DNA of 39,234 nucleotides from an uncultured Pelagibacteraceae bacterium (GCA_902601785.1 CACKOH010000009.1:1-39234), one strand, 5' to 3'. Counted from the first letter of the stretch, positions 17,397-25,997 are shown. Numbers and translations are program-made. Notes: generated by a model from the sequence alone, not told the origin.

Positions 17397-17429
17397 AAAA
17401 AAAAGGCCACTTAGTCAAAAGTGGCCTTT
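17397..17429 (-). terminator. Intrinsic terminator/attenuator between CUT1 binding protein and permeases
   Basis: On the minus strand, an 11-bp perfect stem (AAAGGCCACTT at 17402-17412 pairing with 17419-17429) with a 6-nt loop is followed by a run of eight Ts. It lies 15 nt after the binding-protein stop and before the first permease gene. In this position it would end most transcripts after the binding protein and let a minority read through. Confidence 0.85.
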
Positions 17430-17443
17430 AGATTTTTAATGAA

Positions 17444-18700
17444 TTACATATTAGCTAAAACTGAGTCAGCTAATGCGTTTGCAGCATCTACTGAAGACAT
17501 ATCAGAATTAAAGTGTTCTGTGATTATATCTTGTAGAGCAGCTTTCATAGTATTGCCTTGAGCCATACCATGAGCAAAACTTGGAACTAGTCCACCTTTT
17601 GCACCTGCAGTTTTGATATCTGCATTAGATGTTTTTGCACATTTGTCAAATTCATCCATTGATACGTCTAGACGAGCTGGTATTGAACCTTTGTAAAGAT
17701 TGAAAACTTTTTGAAAGTTTTTACCCATCATTAGTTTAGCCAATAATTTTTGACCAGCTTGTTTGTCTGGATCACTAGATTTATAGAAAATAAAACTATC
17801 TACGTTATACAAGTAACCATTATTTGATGGAGTTGCAGCACAATAATAATCTACACCTGGTGTTTTACCAGCAGCTGTAAATTCTCCTTTAGCCCAGTCA
17901 CCCATAATTTGAAAACCAGCTTTACCTTCGATAACCATACCAGTAGCAACGTTCCAGTCTCTTCCAGGGCTACCTTCATCAGTGTAACCTTGTAGTTTTC
18001 TCATTTGATCAAAAACTTTAACTGTAGTTTCGCTTCTCAAACAACTTTCTTTTAGATCAACATAGCAATTTTTATAGTAGTTGTTTCCACCTAAACCCAT
18101 AGCAACTGCTTCAAAAACAGTAGCATCTTGCCAAGCTTGTCCACCGTGAGCAAAAGGAATTATACCAGCTGCTTGTAACTTATCAGCAGCAGCATTTAAT
18201 TCATCCCATGTAGTTGGAACTGAAATACCATTTGAGTCAAATACAGCTTTATTCGCCCACATCCAGTCAATTCTATGAATGTTTACTGGAGCTGCACAAT
18301 AAGGTCCGCTGTTATTTTCACATTTATGAATTGCAGCAATCATAGGATCTAATAAATTATCCCAACCTTCAGATTGAGCAATTGAGTCTATGTTGTATGG
18401 AGCAACTACACCTTCTTGGTCATACTCTTGAATTGTAGGACCTTTAATTTGTGAAGCAGACGGCGGATCACCAGCAACAATTCTTGCTTTTAAAGCAACG
18501 TTAGCAGCGTCTCCACCACCACCTGTAACAGGCATGTCTAACCATTCACCACCATTAGCAGCAAAATCGTCTTTTAAAACTTTTAAAGCAGCAGCCTCAC
18601 CACCTGAAGTCCACCAGTGCAATACCTCAATTTTTGGTCCTGCATAAGATGAAGTAGATGTGAATGCAAATGCAATCAAAGCGATTAATAATTTTTTCAT
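17444..18700 (-). CDS. CUT1 sugar ABC transporter substrate-binding protein (GtsA-like)
   Basis: The 418-aa protein has a signal peptide (MKKLLIALIAFAFTSTSSYA, cleavage near 20) and a periplasmic binding fold. EVLHWWTSGGEAAALKVLKDDFA at the start and MPVTGGGGDAANVALKARI just after are typical of the glucose/mannose-type binding proteins of Thermus and Pseudomonas (GtsA group). The lack of a lipobox cysteine indicates a free periplasmic protein. Cysteines occur in pairs (KCENNSGPYC, CYVDLKESC), suggesting disulfides. A strong AAGGGAAGA Shine-Dalgarno precedes the ATG. A hairpin terminator follows the stop. Glucose or a related monosaccharide is the likely ligand, but this is inferred. Confidence 0.9.
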   Translation of the reverse strand: MKKLLIALIAFAFTSTSSYAGPKIEVLHWWTSGGEAAALKVLKDDFAANGGEWLDMPVTGGGGDAANVALKARIVAGDPPSASQIKGPTIQEYDQEGVVAPYNIDSIAQSEGWDNLLDPMIAAIHKCENNSGPYCAAPVNIHRIDWMWANKAVFDSNGISVPTTWDELNAAADKLQAAGIIPFAHGGQAWQDATVFEAVAMGLGGNNYYKNCYVDLKESCLRSETTVKVFDQMRKLQGYTDEGSPGRDWNVATGMVIEGKAGFQIMGDWAKGEFTAAGKTPGVDYYCAATPSNNGYLYNVDSFIFYKSSDPDKQAGQKLLAKLMMGKNFQKVFNLYKGSIPARLDVSMDEFDKCAKTSNADIKTAGAKGGLVPSFAHGMAQGNTMKAALQDIITEHFNSDMSSVDAANALADSVLANM

Positions 18701-18747
18701 ATCTTATCTTCCCTTTTATGTTATTTATCGTTTTTATATAAAATGAG

Positions 18748-18777
18748 ACTATAGGTAGATTGCATACACAAAGTAAA
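18748..18777 (-). promoter_or_regulatory. Possible sigma-70 type promoter of the CUT1 operon
   Basis: On the minus strand TTTACT (18777-18772) and TATAGT (18753-18748) are separated by 18 nt and lie about 50 nt before the binding-protein ATG. This is a reasonable match to -35 and -10 boxes, but AT-rich sequence gives many such matches by chance. The rest of the 189-nt gap (18701-18889) holds only AT-rich sequence and short dyads. Confidence 0.35.
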
Positions 18778-18889
18778 TTAAAAAAATTTATTACAACCTA
18801 AAGTTGATATTTAATTTATTAAATTTTAGTAACTTTTTTTAGGTTAAAAATATAATACTAACTTTGTATTTCAATTTGAGATTGAAAGT

Positions 18890-19792
18890 TTAATTTTCTA
18901 CGATTCTTCCAAGACGAGCTGCACCTCTAACACCACTTGCATCACCAAATTTAGGTTTTAAAAAAACCCCTTGGTATTCTTTTCCTATAACAAACTTCTT
19001 AACCATAGACTCGACTTCACTTAAAAAATCAATTTCATTCGAAACACCACCACCAAATATAAAGGCATCAGGGTCCAAAATATTAATAATACTTGAAAGA
19101 GACATGGCTAGATTTACCTTGAAATCATCTATAAATCTTTCTGCATCTAAATCATGTTTACGATTTAATTCAAAAATTTCATTTGTTTTTAAATTTTTTC
19201 CATAAAGTTTGTTAAATCTTTTAGCTAATCCTAGACCAGAGATAAAACTTTCAATCTCAGCCTCTCTAGCATTGTTTGAATCAAAATTTTCTTTTTTTGC
19301 TGCAAAATATGGAATTTGATTATGACCCCACTCACCTGCTACTCCATTTGGACCGCTTATGATTTGTTTGTCAATTACAAGTCCACCCCCAGCTCCTGAA
19401 CCTAAAATAATACCATAAACTATTTTGTAATTTTTTCCTGATCCATCTATTGCTTCAGATAACGCAAAACAATTTGCATCATTTTCACAAAAAACCTCTT
19501 TACCAAGTGCTTTACGTAAATCATTTTGAAAGGGTTTTTTTTCTAACCAATAACAATTTGGTGCATTTTTTACCAAGCCTGTTTGAGGAGAGTGTATTCC
19601 AGGATGACATACCCCTATAGGTAATTCCATCTTAAATTCTTTTTCTAATTTTTGACTGATATCTTTAATAGCATTAATTATTGATAAATAATCTTTGGGA
19701 CACGAGGTTCTAGATCTGTGTTTCTCTTGACCATTTTGTTCTAAGACAACACTTTCTATTTTTGTTGCACCTACATCGATACCAATTTGCAT
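18890..19792 (-). CDS. ROK-family sugar kinase lacking the zinc-binding cysteines
   Basis: The 300-aa protein has the ROK kinase layout: DVGATK at 6-11 for ATP phosphate, PGIHSP near 64-69, catalytic Asp in ENDANCFA (D105), the glycine-rich GIILGSGAGGGLV at 127-139, and GEWGHN at 153-158. The absence of an N-terminal helix-turn-helix marks it as a kinase rather than a NagC/Mlc-type repressor. The CxCGxxGC zinc motif that normally follows GEWGHN is gone; the region reads FDSNNAREAEIESF. It starts 2 nt after the upstream SDR and ends the tripartite transporter operon. It may phosphorylate a sugar or sugar-acid product made by that SDR. Confidence 0.83.
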   Translation of the reverse strand: MQIGIDVGATKIESVVLEQNGQEKHRSRTSCPKDYLSIINAIKDISQKLEKEFKMELPIGVCHPGIHSPQTGLVKNAPNCYWLEKKPFQNDLRKALGKEVFCENDANCFALSEAIDGSGKNYKIVYGIILGSGAGGGLVIDKQIISGPNGVAGEWGHNQIPYFAAKKENFDSNNAREAEIESFISGLGLAKRFNKLYGKNLKTNEIFELNRKHDLDAERFIDDFKVNLAMSLSSIINILDPDAFIFGGGVSNEIDFLSEVESMVKKFVIGKEYQGVFLKPKFGDASGVRGAARLGRIVEN

Positions 19793-19794
19793 AA

Positions 19795-20544
19795 TTAATA
19801 TGTAGCTCTACCACCACTTAAGTCAAAAACGGCAGCTGTTGAAAATGAATTTTCTTCACTAGATAACCATGTTACTAAAGATGCTAATTCCTCAACTTTT
19901 GCAAACTTATTTCTTGGAATTTTTGAAAGCATATAATTGATATGTTCTTCAGTCATTTGATCAAAAATCCTTGTTTTTGCTGCTGCAGGAGTAACACAGT
20001 TTACTGCTATATTTTTTTGAGCAAGCTCTTTTCCCAGTGATTTAGTAAGCCCAATTACTCCAGCTTTTGAAGTACTGTATGCACTGGCATTAGGATTACC
20101 TTCTTTTCCAGCTATAGATGCTATGTTTACAATTCTCCCATAATTATTTTTTTCCATGAAAGGAACTACTGCTTTACAGCAATAAAAAACTGCATTGAGG
20201 TTTAAATTAATTACTTTGTTCCACTCTTCTATTGGGTATTCTGCAACTGTAGTATTCATACCCGCCACACCTGCATTATTTATAAAAACATCTATTTTTC
20301 CATGCATGCTTTCAATTTCGATTAATTTTTCATTAATCTTACCAAAATCACTAACATCAACTATTTGATAAGATAAATTTTTAGAGTTTACTTTTTCTAA
20401 AGCTTTTTTTGCTTCATTTTCATCAATATCCCAAATTACAACTTTTGCTCCTGATTCTATAAATCTTTCTGTAATTGCTAAACCAAATCCTTGAGCCCCA
20501 CCAGTTACAACAGCTACTCTATTTTCTATATCAAACTTAATCAT
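19795..20544 (-). CDS. SDR-family NAD-dependent dehydrogenase (FabG-like)
   Basis: The 249-aa enzyme has TGGAQGFG at 14-21, D39 in VVIWDI (NAD-preferring), NNAG at 89-92, and the triad S143, Y156, K160. Its end, VFDLSGGRATY, is unlike fatty-acid FabG and matches sugar or sugar-acid dehydrogenases of the SDR family. Its ATG overlaps the stop of tctA in ATGA, so it is translationally coupled to the transporter and likely oxidises the imported compound. The ROK kinase gene follows with a 2-nt gap. Confidence 0.87.
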   Translation of the reverse strand: MIKFDIENRVAVVTGGAQGFGLAITERFIESGAKVVIWDIDENEAKKALEKVNSKNLSYQIVDVSDFGKINEKLIEIESMHGKIDVFINNAGVAGMNTTVAEYPIEEWNKVINLNLNAVFYCCKAVVPFMEKNNYGRIVNIASIAGKEGNPNASAYSTSKAGVIGLTKSLGKELAQKNIAVNCVTPAAAKTRIFDQMTEEHINYMLSKIPRNKFAKVEELASLVTWLSSEENSFSTAAVFDLSGGRATY

Positions 20545-22019
20545 ATTATTTTTTTATTTTTTTTTGATCTTATTAAAGGAAAAGCAAGTGCAATTAAAGA
20601 TAAAATAAAAAATGTTAAAGCTATTGGTCTAGTCAAAAACATTAGCCAGTTCCCATCAAATATTACAATTGACTGTCTCAAAGTTCCCTCAACAAGTTCA
20701 CCTAAAATTAATCCAATAATAACTGGAACAACAGAAAAACCATATCTTCTCATAAAAAAACCAAGTACACCAAAAAATAACATTATCCAAACATCAATTA
20801 TGGATTGGCTTAATGAGTAAGTTCCACAGACTGACACTGCAAAAATCATTGGCCATAAAATTTTATTAGGTACAAGAGTGATTCTTGCAAAAATTTTTGC
20901 ACCAAAAAAACCAAATATAAAAAATAGAATATTAGCAACTAACATTGCTCCAAAAATTCCATAAAGGAATTCTGGCTGTTCTTTAAATAAATCTGGTCCA
21001 GGTCTAACACCATGTATTATTAATCCTGTCAAAATAACTGCTGTAGTTGCACTACCAGGAATACCAAGTGCCAGAGTAGGAACCATAGCACCACCTGTAG
21101 CAGCATTATTTGCAGCCTCTGCTCCTGCAATTCCCTCGACAGAACCTTTTCCAAATTCCTCTGGATTTTTTGAAAATCTTTTTGCTTCTGAATAACCTAT
21201 TAAAGATGCTACAGTCCCTCCTTCTGCAGGTAATACTCCTATAAATGATCCAATCCCACTAGATCTAAGAATTGTTTTCCAAGTTTTTTTATAGTCATCT
21301 TTAGTTGGAAGTTTTACAGCTTTTAAGGCTACTCTCTTAAATACTTGATCAAGTAATGTAGATTGAGTTAACATTTCGCTTATAGCAAATAATCCAACAA
21401 CAACTGGTATAAATCCTATACCTACTGAAAGTTCATTAATGCCATAAGTAAATCTATCTATTGATGTCATGAAATCTTTACCGACTGTTGAAATTAAAAT
21501 TCCAAAAGCTCCTGCTATTAAATTTTTTATTGGACTACCGTCCCCGATTGAAGCCAACATTGTTAAACCAAAAATTGCTAAAGCAAAATATTCAGGTTGT
21601 CCAAATTCATATGCAAGATTTGCCAATATTGGCGCAAAAAATACTAATACGATTACACTAAATATACCACCAACTGTACTTGAAACAGTTGCCATACCTA
21701 AAGCTCTTCCTGCTTCACCTTTTTGAGCCAAAGGATATCCATCTAAACATGTTGCTGCTGCAGCTGGAGTGCCGGGTGTATTTATAAGTACGGCAGTGAT
21801 CGCTCCTCCATATGTTCCTGCACAATATATAGACGTTAATAAAATAATTGCAGAAAGTGGATCTAGCGTCATAGTGAAAGGTAATATTAATGCACCACCT
21901 GTCGTAGGTCCTAAACCTGGCAGAACTCCTAAAACTAATCCAAACAAAGTTCCAAATAACAAAACTAATAACAGCTTTGAACTAAACAAAGGAGCCATCA
22001 TTAAAATTAAATTATCCAT
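20541..22019 (-). CDS. tctA: Tripartite tricarboxylate transporter large permease TctA
   Basis: The 492-aa protein is a TctA family permease (PF01970) with about 11-12 helices. GVLPGLGPTTGGALILPFT near the N-terminus and IGVLPAEGGTVASLIGYSEAKR in the middle are the two symmetry-related substrate loops, and the segment AANNAATGGAMVPTLALGIPGS is typical of the family. It starts 1 nt after tctB and overlaps the SDR by 4 nt. TTT systems take up di- and tricarboxylates, sugar acids and aromatic acids driven by ion gradients. The enzymes encoded downstream favour a hydroxy-acid or sugar-derived substrate. Confidence 0.93.
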   Translation of the reverse strand: MDNLILMMAPLFSSKLLLVLLFGTLFGLVLGVLPGLGPTTGGALILPFTMTLDPLSAIILLTSIYCAGTYGGAITAVLINTPGTPAAAATCLDGYPLAQKGEAGRALGMATVSSTVGGIFSVIVLVFFAPILANLAYEFGQPEYFALAIFGLTMLASIGDGSPIKNLIAGAFGILISTVGKDFMTSIDRFTYGINELSVGIGFIPVVVGLFAISEMLTQSTLLDQVFKRVALKAVKLPTKDDYKKTWKTILRSSGIGSFIGVLPAEGGTVASLIGYSEAKRFSKNPEEFGKGSVEGIAGAEAANNAATGGAMVPTLALGIPGSATTAVILTGLIIHGVRPGPDLFKEQPEFLYGIFGAMLVANILFFIFGFFGAKIFARITLVPNKILWPMIFAVSVCGTYSLSQSIIDVWIMLFFGVLGFFMRRYGFSVVPVIIGLILGELVEGTLRQSIVIFDGNWLMFLTRPIALTFFILSLIALAFPLIRSKKNKKII

Positions 22020-22020
22020 C

Positions 22021-22527
22021 TTAATAGTAATAAAGATTAGTGATTATTCCAGGAGGAAATCTTAATCCTAAAATCATTTCAAAAAAAATAAATACAACTA
22101 AAGGAAAAATTATACTTACTAGTAACAAATAAAAAATTCTTCTTTCACCCCAATAATAAGAAACAAAAACTGACAATACTGAGATTGCTAGAAAAAAATC
22201 TAAAGTTTTTGAAATAATTATAAATAAAACGAAACTTATAATTGTTAAAAAAAAGGGCTTAGGTAAATTTTTTTCTTTTTTCCAAGGTCTTTTAAAAGAT
22301 AAATAATAGATAATCGAAGTTAGTACTATAATCAAAACAAGCAAGCCTTTTGGAAACGTAGCAGGTTGAATTCCTCTATTTAAAATAGGTGGTACAGTAT
22401 CAAATGAGAAAGTGGATATTAATAATATCGTTGAAACTAATATAATTGTAAAAAAAACTTTAAATTCTGTTCTAAAAAAAAAGGGCAAACTTTTGTTTGC
22501 CCTTTTTTTATCTCGTACATTATTCAT
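22021..22527 (-). CDS. tctB: Tripartite tricarboxylate transporter small permease TctB
   Basis: The 168-aa protein has four membrane helices and the TctB pattern (PF07331): helix 1 near 25-42, the loop FDTVPPILNRGIQPATFPKG and three more helices ending in PPGIITN. The ATG at 22527 is the only upstream Met. Its first 15 codons contain a strong terminator-like hairpin whose U-tract encodes FFF, so either the gene starts after it at a rarer codon (a TTG is available within the hairpin's descending arm) or the attenuator sits inside coding sequence. It starts 25 nt after tctC. Confidence 0.85.
   Translation of the reverse strand: MNNVRDKKRANKSLPFFFRTEFKVFFTIILVSTILLISTFSFDTVPPILNRGIQPATFPKGLLVLIIVLTSIIYYLSFKRPWKKEKNLPKPFFLTIISFVLFIIISKTLDFFLAISVLSVFVSYYWGERRIFYLLLVSIIFPLVVFIFFEMILGLRFPPGIITNLYYY
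22476..22509 (-). terminator. Intrinsic terminator/attenuator between tctC and tctBA, inside the tctB 5' end
   Basis: On the minus strand GGGCAAAC-AAAA-GTTTGCCC forms an 8-bp GC-containing stem that extends through A/T pairs to 15 bp, followed by a T-run. It lies about 45 nt after the tctC stop, overlapping codons 7-18 of tctB as annotated. Confidence 0.85.
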
Positions 22528-22552
22528 GTTAAAAAATGTACTTTGATTAAAA

Positions 22553-23527
22553 CTACTTAATGTAACCTAAAGCTTTAAGTTGAGCAGTCATTTCTGCAAG
22601 CATAACTTCCATTTGCTTACCCCACTCATCAGCTCCAACTACACTAGTTGAATCAAGACCAATATCAGTTAAAAAACTTTGGAAATATTTATGCTCCATA
22701 GCTTTTATCATTGCATCTTCTAATTGTTTTTTTCTATCAGCAGGCACACCTTTTCTTGTTACAAAGCCTCTAACTGTAGATAAAACAACTGGAATTCCTA
22801 ATTCAGTAGCCGTAGGAACATTATTTAATTTTTCCATTCTGTTACTAGCTAAGACAACTGATACACATAAAGTACCATCTTCTATTTCAGTAACAGCTTC
22901 ACCTAAATTTAAAACACCTACATCAATATCTCCTTTGATAAGGTTAGTTTTAATAGGTCCTACACCTTTGTAAGCTACAATTGTTGGATCTGTAAGTTTA
23001 CCCTTTTTAGTAAAAGCAATAGCACTTACATCATCAATACCACCAACGTGTGTTGTTCCATACTTTAATGATTTTGATTTTTGTGCACTTATAAACTTTT
23101 TAGCATCTTTAATATCGTTCTTACAATTAACAACGAATAATTGAGGATCATCAGTTCCTCTTGCAAGTGGTTGCATATCGCTTAATTTAACTTTAGTTTT
23201 ACCTAATGCCATTGATACGGCATGACCAGTAGTCCAAGTTAAAGTATGATTTCCATCTGCTGGAAGAGTCATCATGTAATCCATAGATGCAGCTCCACCT
23301 CCACCTTTTTTATTAACTAATTGCATATCTTGTTTTAGATACCTTCTAGTTCTTAATAACATCATTCTGGTAGTTACATCTGTTCCACCACCAAAACCAG
23401 CGTGTGTAACTGCTTGAATCGGGTGACCATCTGCTTTTGCAGATGTAATCATTAATGGAAGTGCAACAACAAAAAATTCAGTTACCAAAAATGTGGCAGC
23501 TAAAAATAATTTAAAACTTTTTTTCAT
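22553..23527 (-). CDS. tctC: Tripartite tricarboxylate transporter substrate-binding protein TctC
   Basis: The 324-aa protein has a signal sequence of about 32 residues (hydrophobic stretch LFLAATFLVTEFFVVALPLM, cleavage after AKA) and the BugT/TctC fold (PF03401): HAGFGGGTDVTTRMM near the start in place of the usual PGGxxD, YKGVGPIKTNLIKGDIDVGVLNLG in the middle, and the terminal KQMEVMLAEMTAQLKALGYI. A GAGGGA Shine-Dalgarno precedes the ATG. It is the first gene of tctCBA-SDR-ROK and is divergent from the PdxA-like gene across 69 nt. Bug proteins often bind carboxylates through two water-bridged contacts. The ligand is not evident. Confidence 0.9.
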   Translation of the reverse strand: MKKSFKLFLAATFLVTEFFVVALPLMITSAKADGHPIQAVTHAGFGGGTDVTTRMMLLRTRRYLKQDMQLVNKKGGGGAASMDYMMTLPADGNHTLTWTTGHAVSMALGKTKVKLSDMQPLARGTDDPQLFVVNCKNDIKDAKKFISAQKSKSLKYGTTHVGGIDDVSAIAFTKKGKLTDPTIVAYKGVGPIKTNLIKGDIDVGVLNLGEAVTEIEDGTLCVSVVLASNRMEKLNNVPTATELGIPVVLSTVRGFVTRKGVPADRKKQLEDAMIKAMEHKYFQSFLTDIGLDSTSVVGADEWGKQMEVMLAEMTAQLKALGYIK

Positions 23528-23596
23528 TATTTCCCTCTATTGTTAATTTATATTTAATAATTTAATCATAATCTGCTACAAGTCGTAAAGGAAAAA

Positions 23597-24604
23597 ATGG
23601 TTGAAAATAAATCTAACATTGCACTACTTCTTGGTGATCCTGCAGGTATAGGACCCGAACTGGTCTCAAAACTTTTAAATGATGATATTACAGAAAAAGC
23701 AAATATAGTTGTCATTGGTGAAAAACAAGTATTTGAAAGTGGAAATAGTATAACAGGATTTTCACATCAATTAGATATAGTTGAAAATTTTGACCAAATT
23801 GATTTTAATAAATCGAATAAATTTTTCTTAGACATTTCAAAAGGAAAAAATCACAACTACAAATTGGCAGAACCGTCTAAAGAGTCTGGTGAAAGTGTTT
23901 TAGAAGCTTTAGATTTAGCTTTAACTCTTGCAAAAGAAAAAAAAATTGATGCTATTAATTTTGCACCAATGAATAAGACAAGTCTAAAACTTGGAGGAAA
24001 TAAACATTCAGATGAATTACAGCTAATGGCTGAGAAGCTAGAGGTGAATAGTTTTTGTTGTGAGTTTAATGTTATTGATAATTTTTGGACAGCTAGAGTA
24101 ACATCCCACATTCCAATTAAAGAAGTTGCTCAACATATTATAAAAGAAAATATTATGAAACCGATTAAACTAATCAACGAAGTCATGGAGCTAAATGGTG
24201 TTAAGAAACCAAGAATAGCAGTTCAAGCACTTAATCCACATGCTGAATTTGGTACTGAAGAAAAAGATGAAATTATTCCCGCTATAGAAGAAGCAAAAAA
24301 ACTTGGATACAATGTAGATGGTCCACTACCATGTGATACGTCTTTTGTTGTTGCATATAAAAATAAAAATCATGATTGTATGGTTGGTATGTACCATGAT
24401 GCACTTCAATCAGGCCTTAAAGCTTTTGGTTTTGATAGAGGCGTAACAGTTCAAGGTGGATTAACTGTACCTGTAACTACTACTGCTCATGGATCTGCAT
24501 TTGCTATTGCAGGTAAAAATGAAGCTAACATAGATCCAATTTTAAATTCTTTTAAAATTGCTTTGTCTATGTCAAAAAATAAAAAAATTAAAATTAATAG
24601 TTAA
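23597..24604 (+). CDS. PdxA-family 4-phosphate dehydrogenase, probably PdxA2-type
   Basis: The 335-aa enzyme has GDPAGIGPE at 13-21 and the three metal-binding histidines expected for PdxA: H171 (VTSHIP), H215 (NPHAEFG) and H267 (MYHDALQSGLKAFGF), with the family GVTVQGGL region near the end. PdxA makes pyridoxal phosphate precursor; the PdxA2 group instead oxidises and decarboxylates D-threonate or D-erythronate 4-phosphate in acid-sugar catabolism. The neighbourhood (TTT transporter, SDR, ROK kinase on the divergent operon) and the general lack of B6 synthesis genes reported in SAR11 favour PdxA2. AAAGGA precedes the ATG. It overlaps the convergent ribokinase gene by 11 nt. Confidence 0.83.
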   Translation: MVENKSNIALLLGDPAGIGPELVSKLLNDDITEKANIVVIGEKQVFESGNSITGFSHQLDIVENFDQIDFNKSNKFFLDISKGKNHNYKLAEPSKESGESVLEALDLALTLAKEKKIDAINFAPMNKTSLKLGGNKHSDELQLMAEKLEVNSFCCEFNVIDNFWTARVTSHIPIKEVAQHIIKENIMKPIKLINEVMELNGVKKPRIAVQALNPHAEFGTEEKDEIIPAIEEAKKLGYNVDGPLPCDTSFVVAYKNKNHDCMVGMYHDALQSGLKAFGFDRGVTVQGGLTVPVTTTAHGSAFAIAGKNEANIDPILNSFKIALSMSKNKKIKINS

Positions 24605-25505
24605 CTAAATCTTTTGTAAAAGGCATAGACGCTGCTGCACCTAATTTTGTAGTTGAAATTCCTGCTATTTTATTTGCAAAAATTAGAGCCTCTTTAATTT
24701 CTAAATTTCTTGCTAAACTAACAGTGAGGGCGCCGTTAAATGCATCACCTGCGCCTGTAGTATCAATAACAGGTTCTTTTAATTTAAAAGCATCTAAGAA
24801 AAAATTTTGTTCGTTATTAGCGAAATAAACACCTTTTTCTCCTAAGGTAATTATTACATTTTTCACACCTTTTTTTAAAAGTTCCTGACCTGCATTTTTA
24901 ATATCAGACTCAGTTTTAATTTTTTTATTCAAATAAAACTCTGCTTCAGTTTCATTTGGCGTAAAAAAATCAATTAATTTAAAGTTTTCTTCATCAATTT
25001 TTCGTGCTGGGGCAGGATTTAAAATAGTAGTACATCCATTTTCTTTTGCTTTTTTCAAAGCATAAATTGTTGTCTCATCAGGAGTTTCCATTTGAGTGAG
25101 AAATATTTCTGAATTTTTGATAGTTTCTATCTGATTATCAACATCACTGTTAACTAGATGTTCTGCTGCTCCAGAAATAATATTAATTGCATTATTTCCA
25201 TTCTCATCAATCATAATACCAGCTACACCTGTAAAGAGTTTCTCATCTTGAATAATTGAATGGATTTTTACTCCAGCTTCTTTGTAAAGATCAAAAGCCA
25301 TCTCAGAATGACTGTCTTTGCCCATCTTAGTAATAAAACTTATGTCTCCATTTAATCTTGCTGCTGCAATTGCTTGATTTGACCCTTTCCCACCTGGACC
25401 AACTATATGTTTTTCGCCTAAAATTGTTTGACCTTTTATAGGAATTTTACTCCCCACAAAACATAGGTCAGCAACAAAAACTCCAAAAATACAAATAGAT
25501 TTCAT
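24594..25505 (-). CDS. rbsK: Ribokinase (PfkB family)
   Basis: The 303-aa kinase has the PfkB signatures: GGKGSNQAIAAARL at 38-51 and the anion-hole and catalytic-base motif DTTGAGDAFNGAL near 249-261, plus NPAPARK and TPNETEAE. This is the ribokinase type: ATP-dependent phosphorylation of ribose or a related pentose or deoxy sugar at O5. It is the last gene of the long unit that includes a CUT2 transporter and a FucU/RbsD protein, as in classic rbs operons. It overlaps the convergent PdxA-like gene by 11 nt. Confidence 0.88.
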   Translation of the reverse strand: MKSICIFGVFVADLCFVGSKIPIKGQTILGEKHIVGPGGKGSNQAIAAARLNGDISFITKMGKDSHSEMAFDLYKEAGVKIHSIIQDEKLFTGVAGIMIDENGNNAINIISGAAEHLVNSDVDNQIETIKNSEIFLTQMETPDETTIYALKKAKENGCTTILNPAPARKIDEENFKLIDFFTPNETEAEFYLNKKIKTESDIKNAGQELLKKGVKNVIITLGEKGVYFANNEQNFFLDAFKLKEPVIDTTGAGDAFNGALTVSLARNLEIKEALIFANKIAGISTTKLGAAASMPFTKDLVNY

Positions 25506-25516
25506 TGCTTAAATAT

Positions 25517-25978
25517 TTATGTCCAAACTTTACCATCAGGTAAAATTACACCTTTAGTTAAAATAAAACATCCAAACGGTCTCGCATCAGTGGTTGTAAC
25601 TATACAATATGCTTTTTTTGCTTCTTTATAAAAATCTTGTCTAGAGATTGAACCAACTTTCCAATTTTCACCAGAAACTTTTTTTACTGCTTCAATAAAT
25701 TCATTATGCGTTTCTGTTAATTCTTCTGGTTTGTCATCTACCTCCATTCTTAATGCTGAGGATCCACCTTGAGAAACAATAAAACTATCAAGAGGAAAAA
25801 CTGAAAGAATTGCTGAAGCTGCTTCTTTAATACCAACTCCATCCAATCTTATTACTTTATCATTAGATGTATTGGCTGGAAAATTAGCATCAGCCAAAAT
25901 TAATTTTTCTCCATGTCCCATAGATCTTAAATGAAATAGTAATTCAGGGCTTAAGACTGGATTAATATTAATTAACAT
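25517..25978 (-). CDS. FucU/RbsD-family sugar mutarotase
   Basis: The 153-aa protein begins like FucU: INPVLSPELLFHLRSMGHGEKLILADANFPA, with the catalytic-type H22 and D30. FucU and RbsD interconvert anomers of fucose, ribose or related sugars after uptake. The C-terminal motif that in family members usually reads Y-x-N before the LxxGV end is here ARPFGCFILTKGV, with Phe and Cys at the Tyr and Asn positions, so chemistry or substrate may differ. Overall likeness is closer to FucU than RbsD. It is 11 nt before rbsK and lies behind a hairpin that follows the binding-protein gene. Confidence 0.8.
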   Translation of the reverse strand: MLININPVLSPELLFHLRSMGHGEKLILADANFPANTSNDKVIRLDGVGIKEAASAILSVFPLDSFIVSQGGSSALRMEVDDKPEELTETHNEFIEAVKKVSGENWKVGSISRQDFYKEAKKAYCIVTTTDARPFGCFILTKGVILPDGKVWT

Positions 25979-25997
25979 TAAATTATTATATTACATA

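Noticed and set aside
18794..18806. CAAC-CTAAA-GTTG dyad upstream of the CUT1 binding protein
   Set aside because: Arms are only 4 bp and no second copy or regulator supports an operator; kept out of the feature list.
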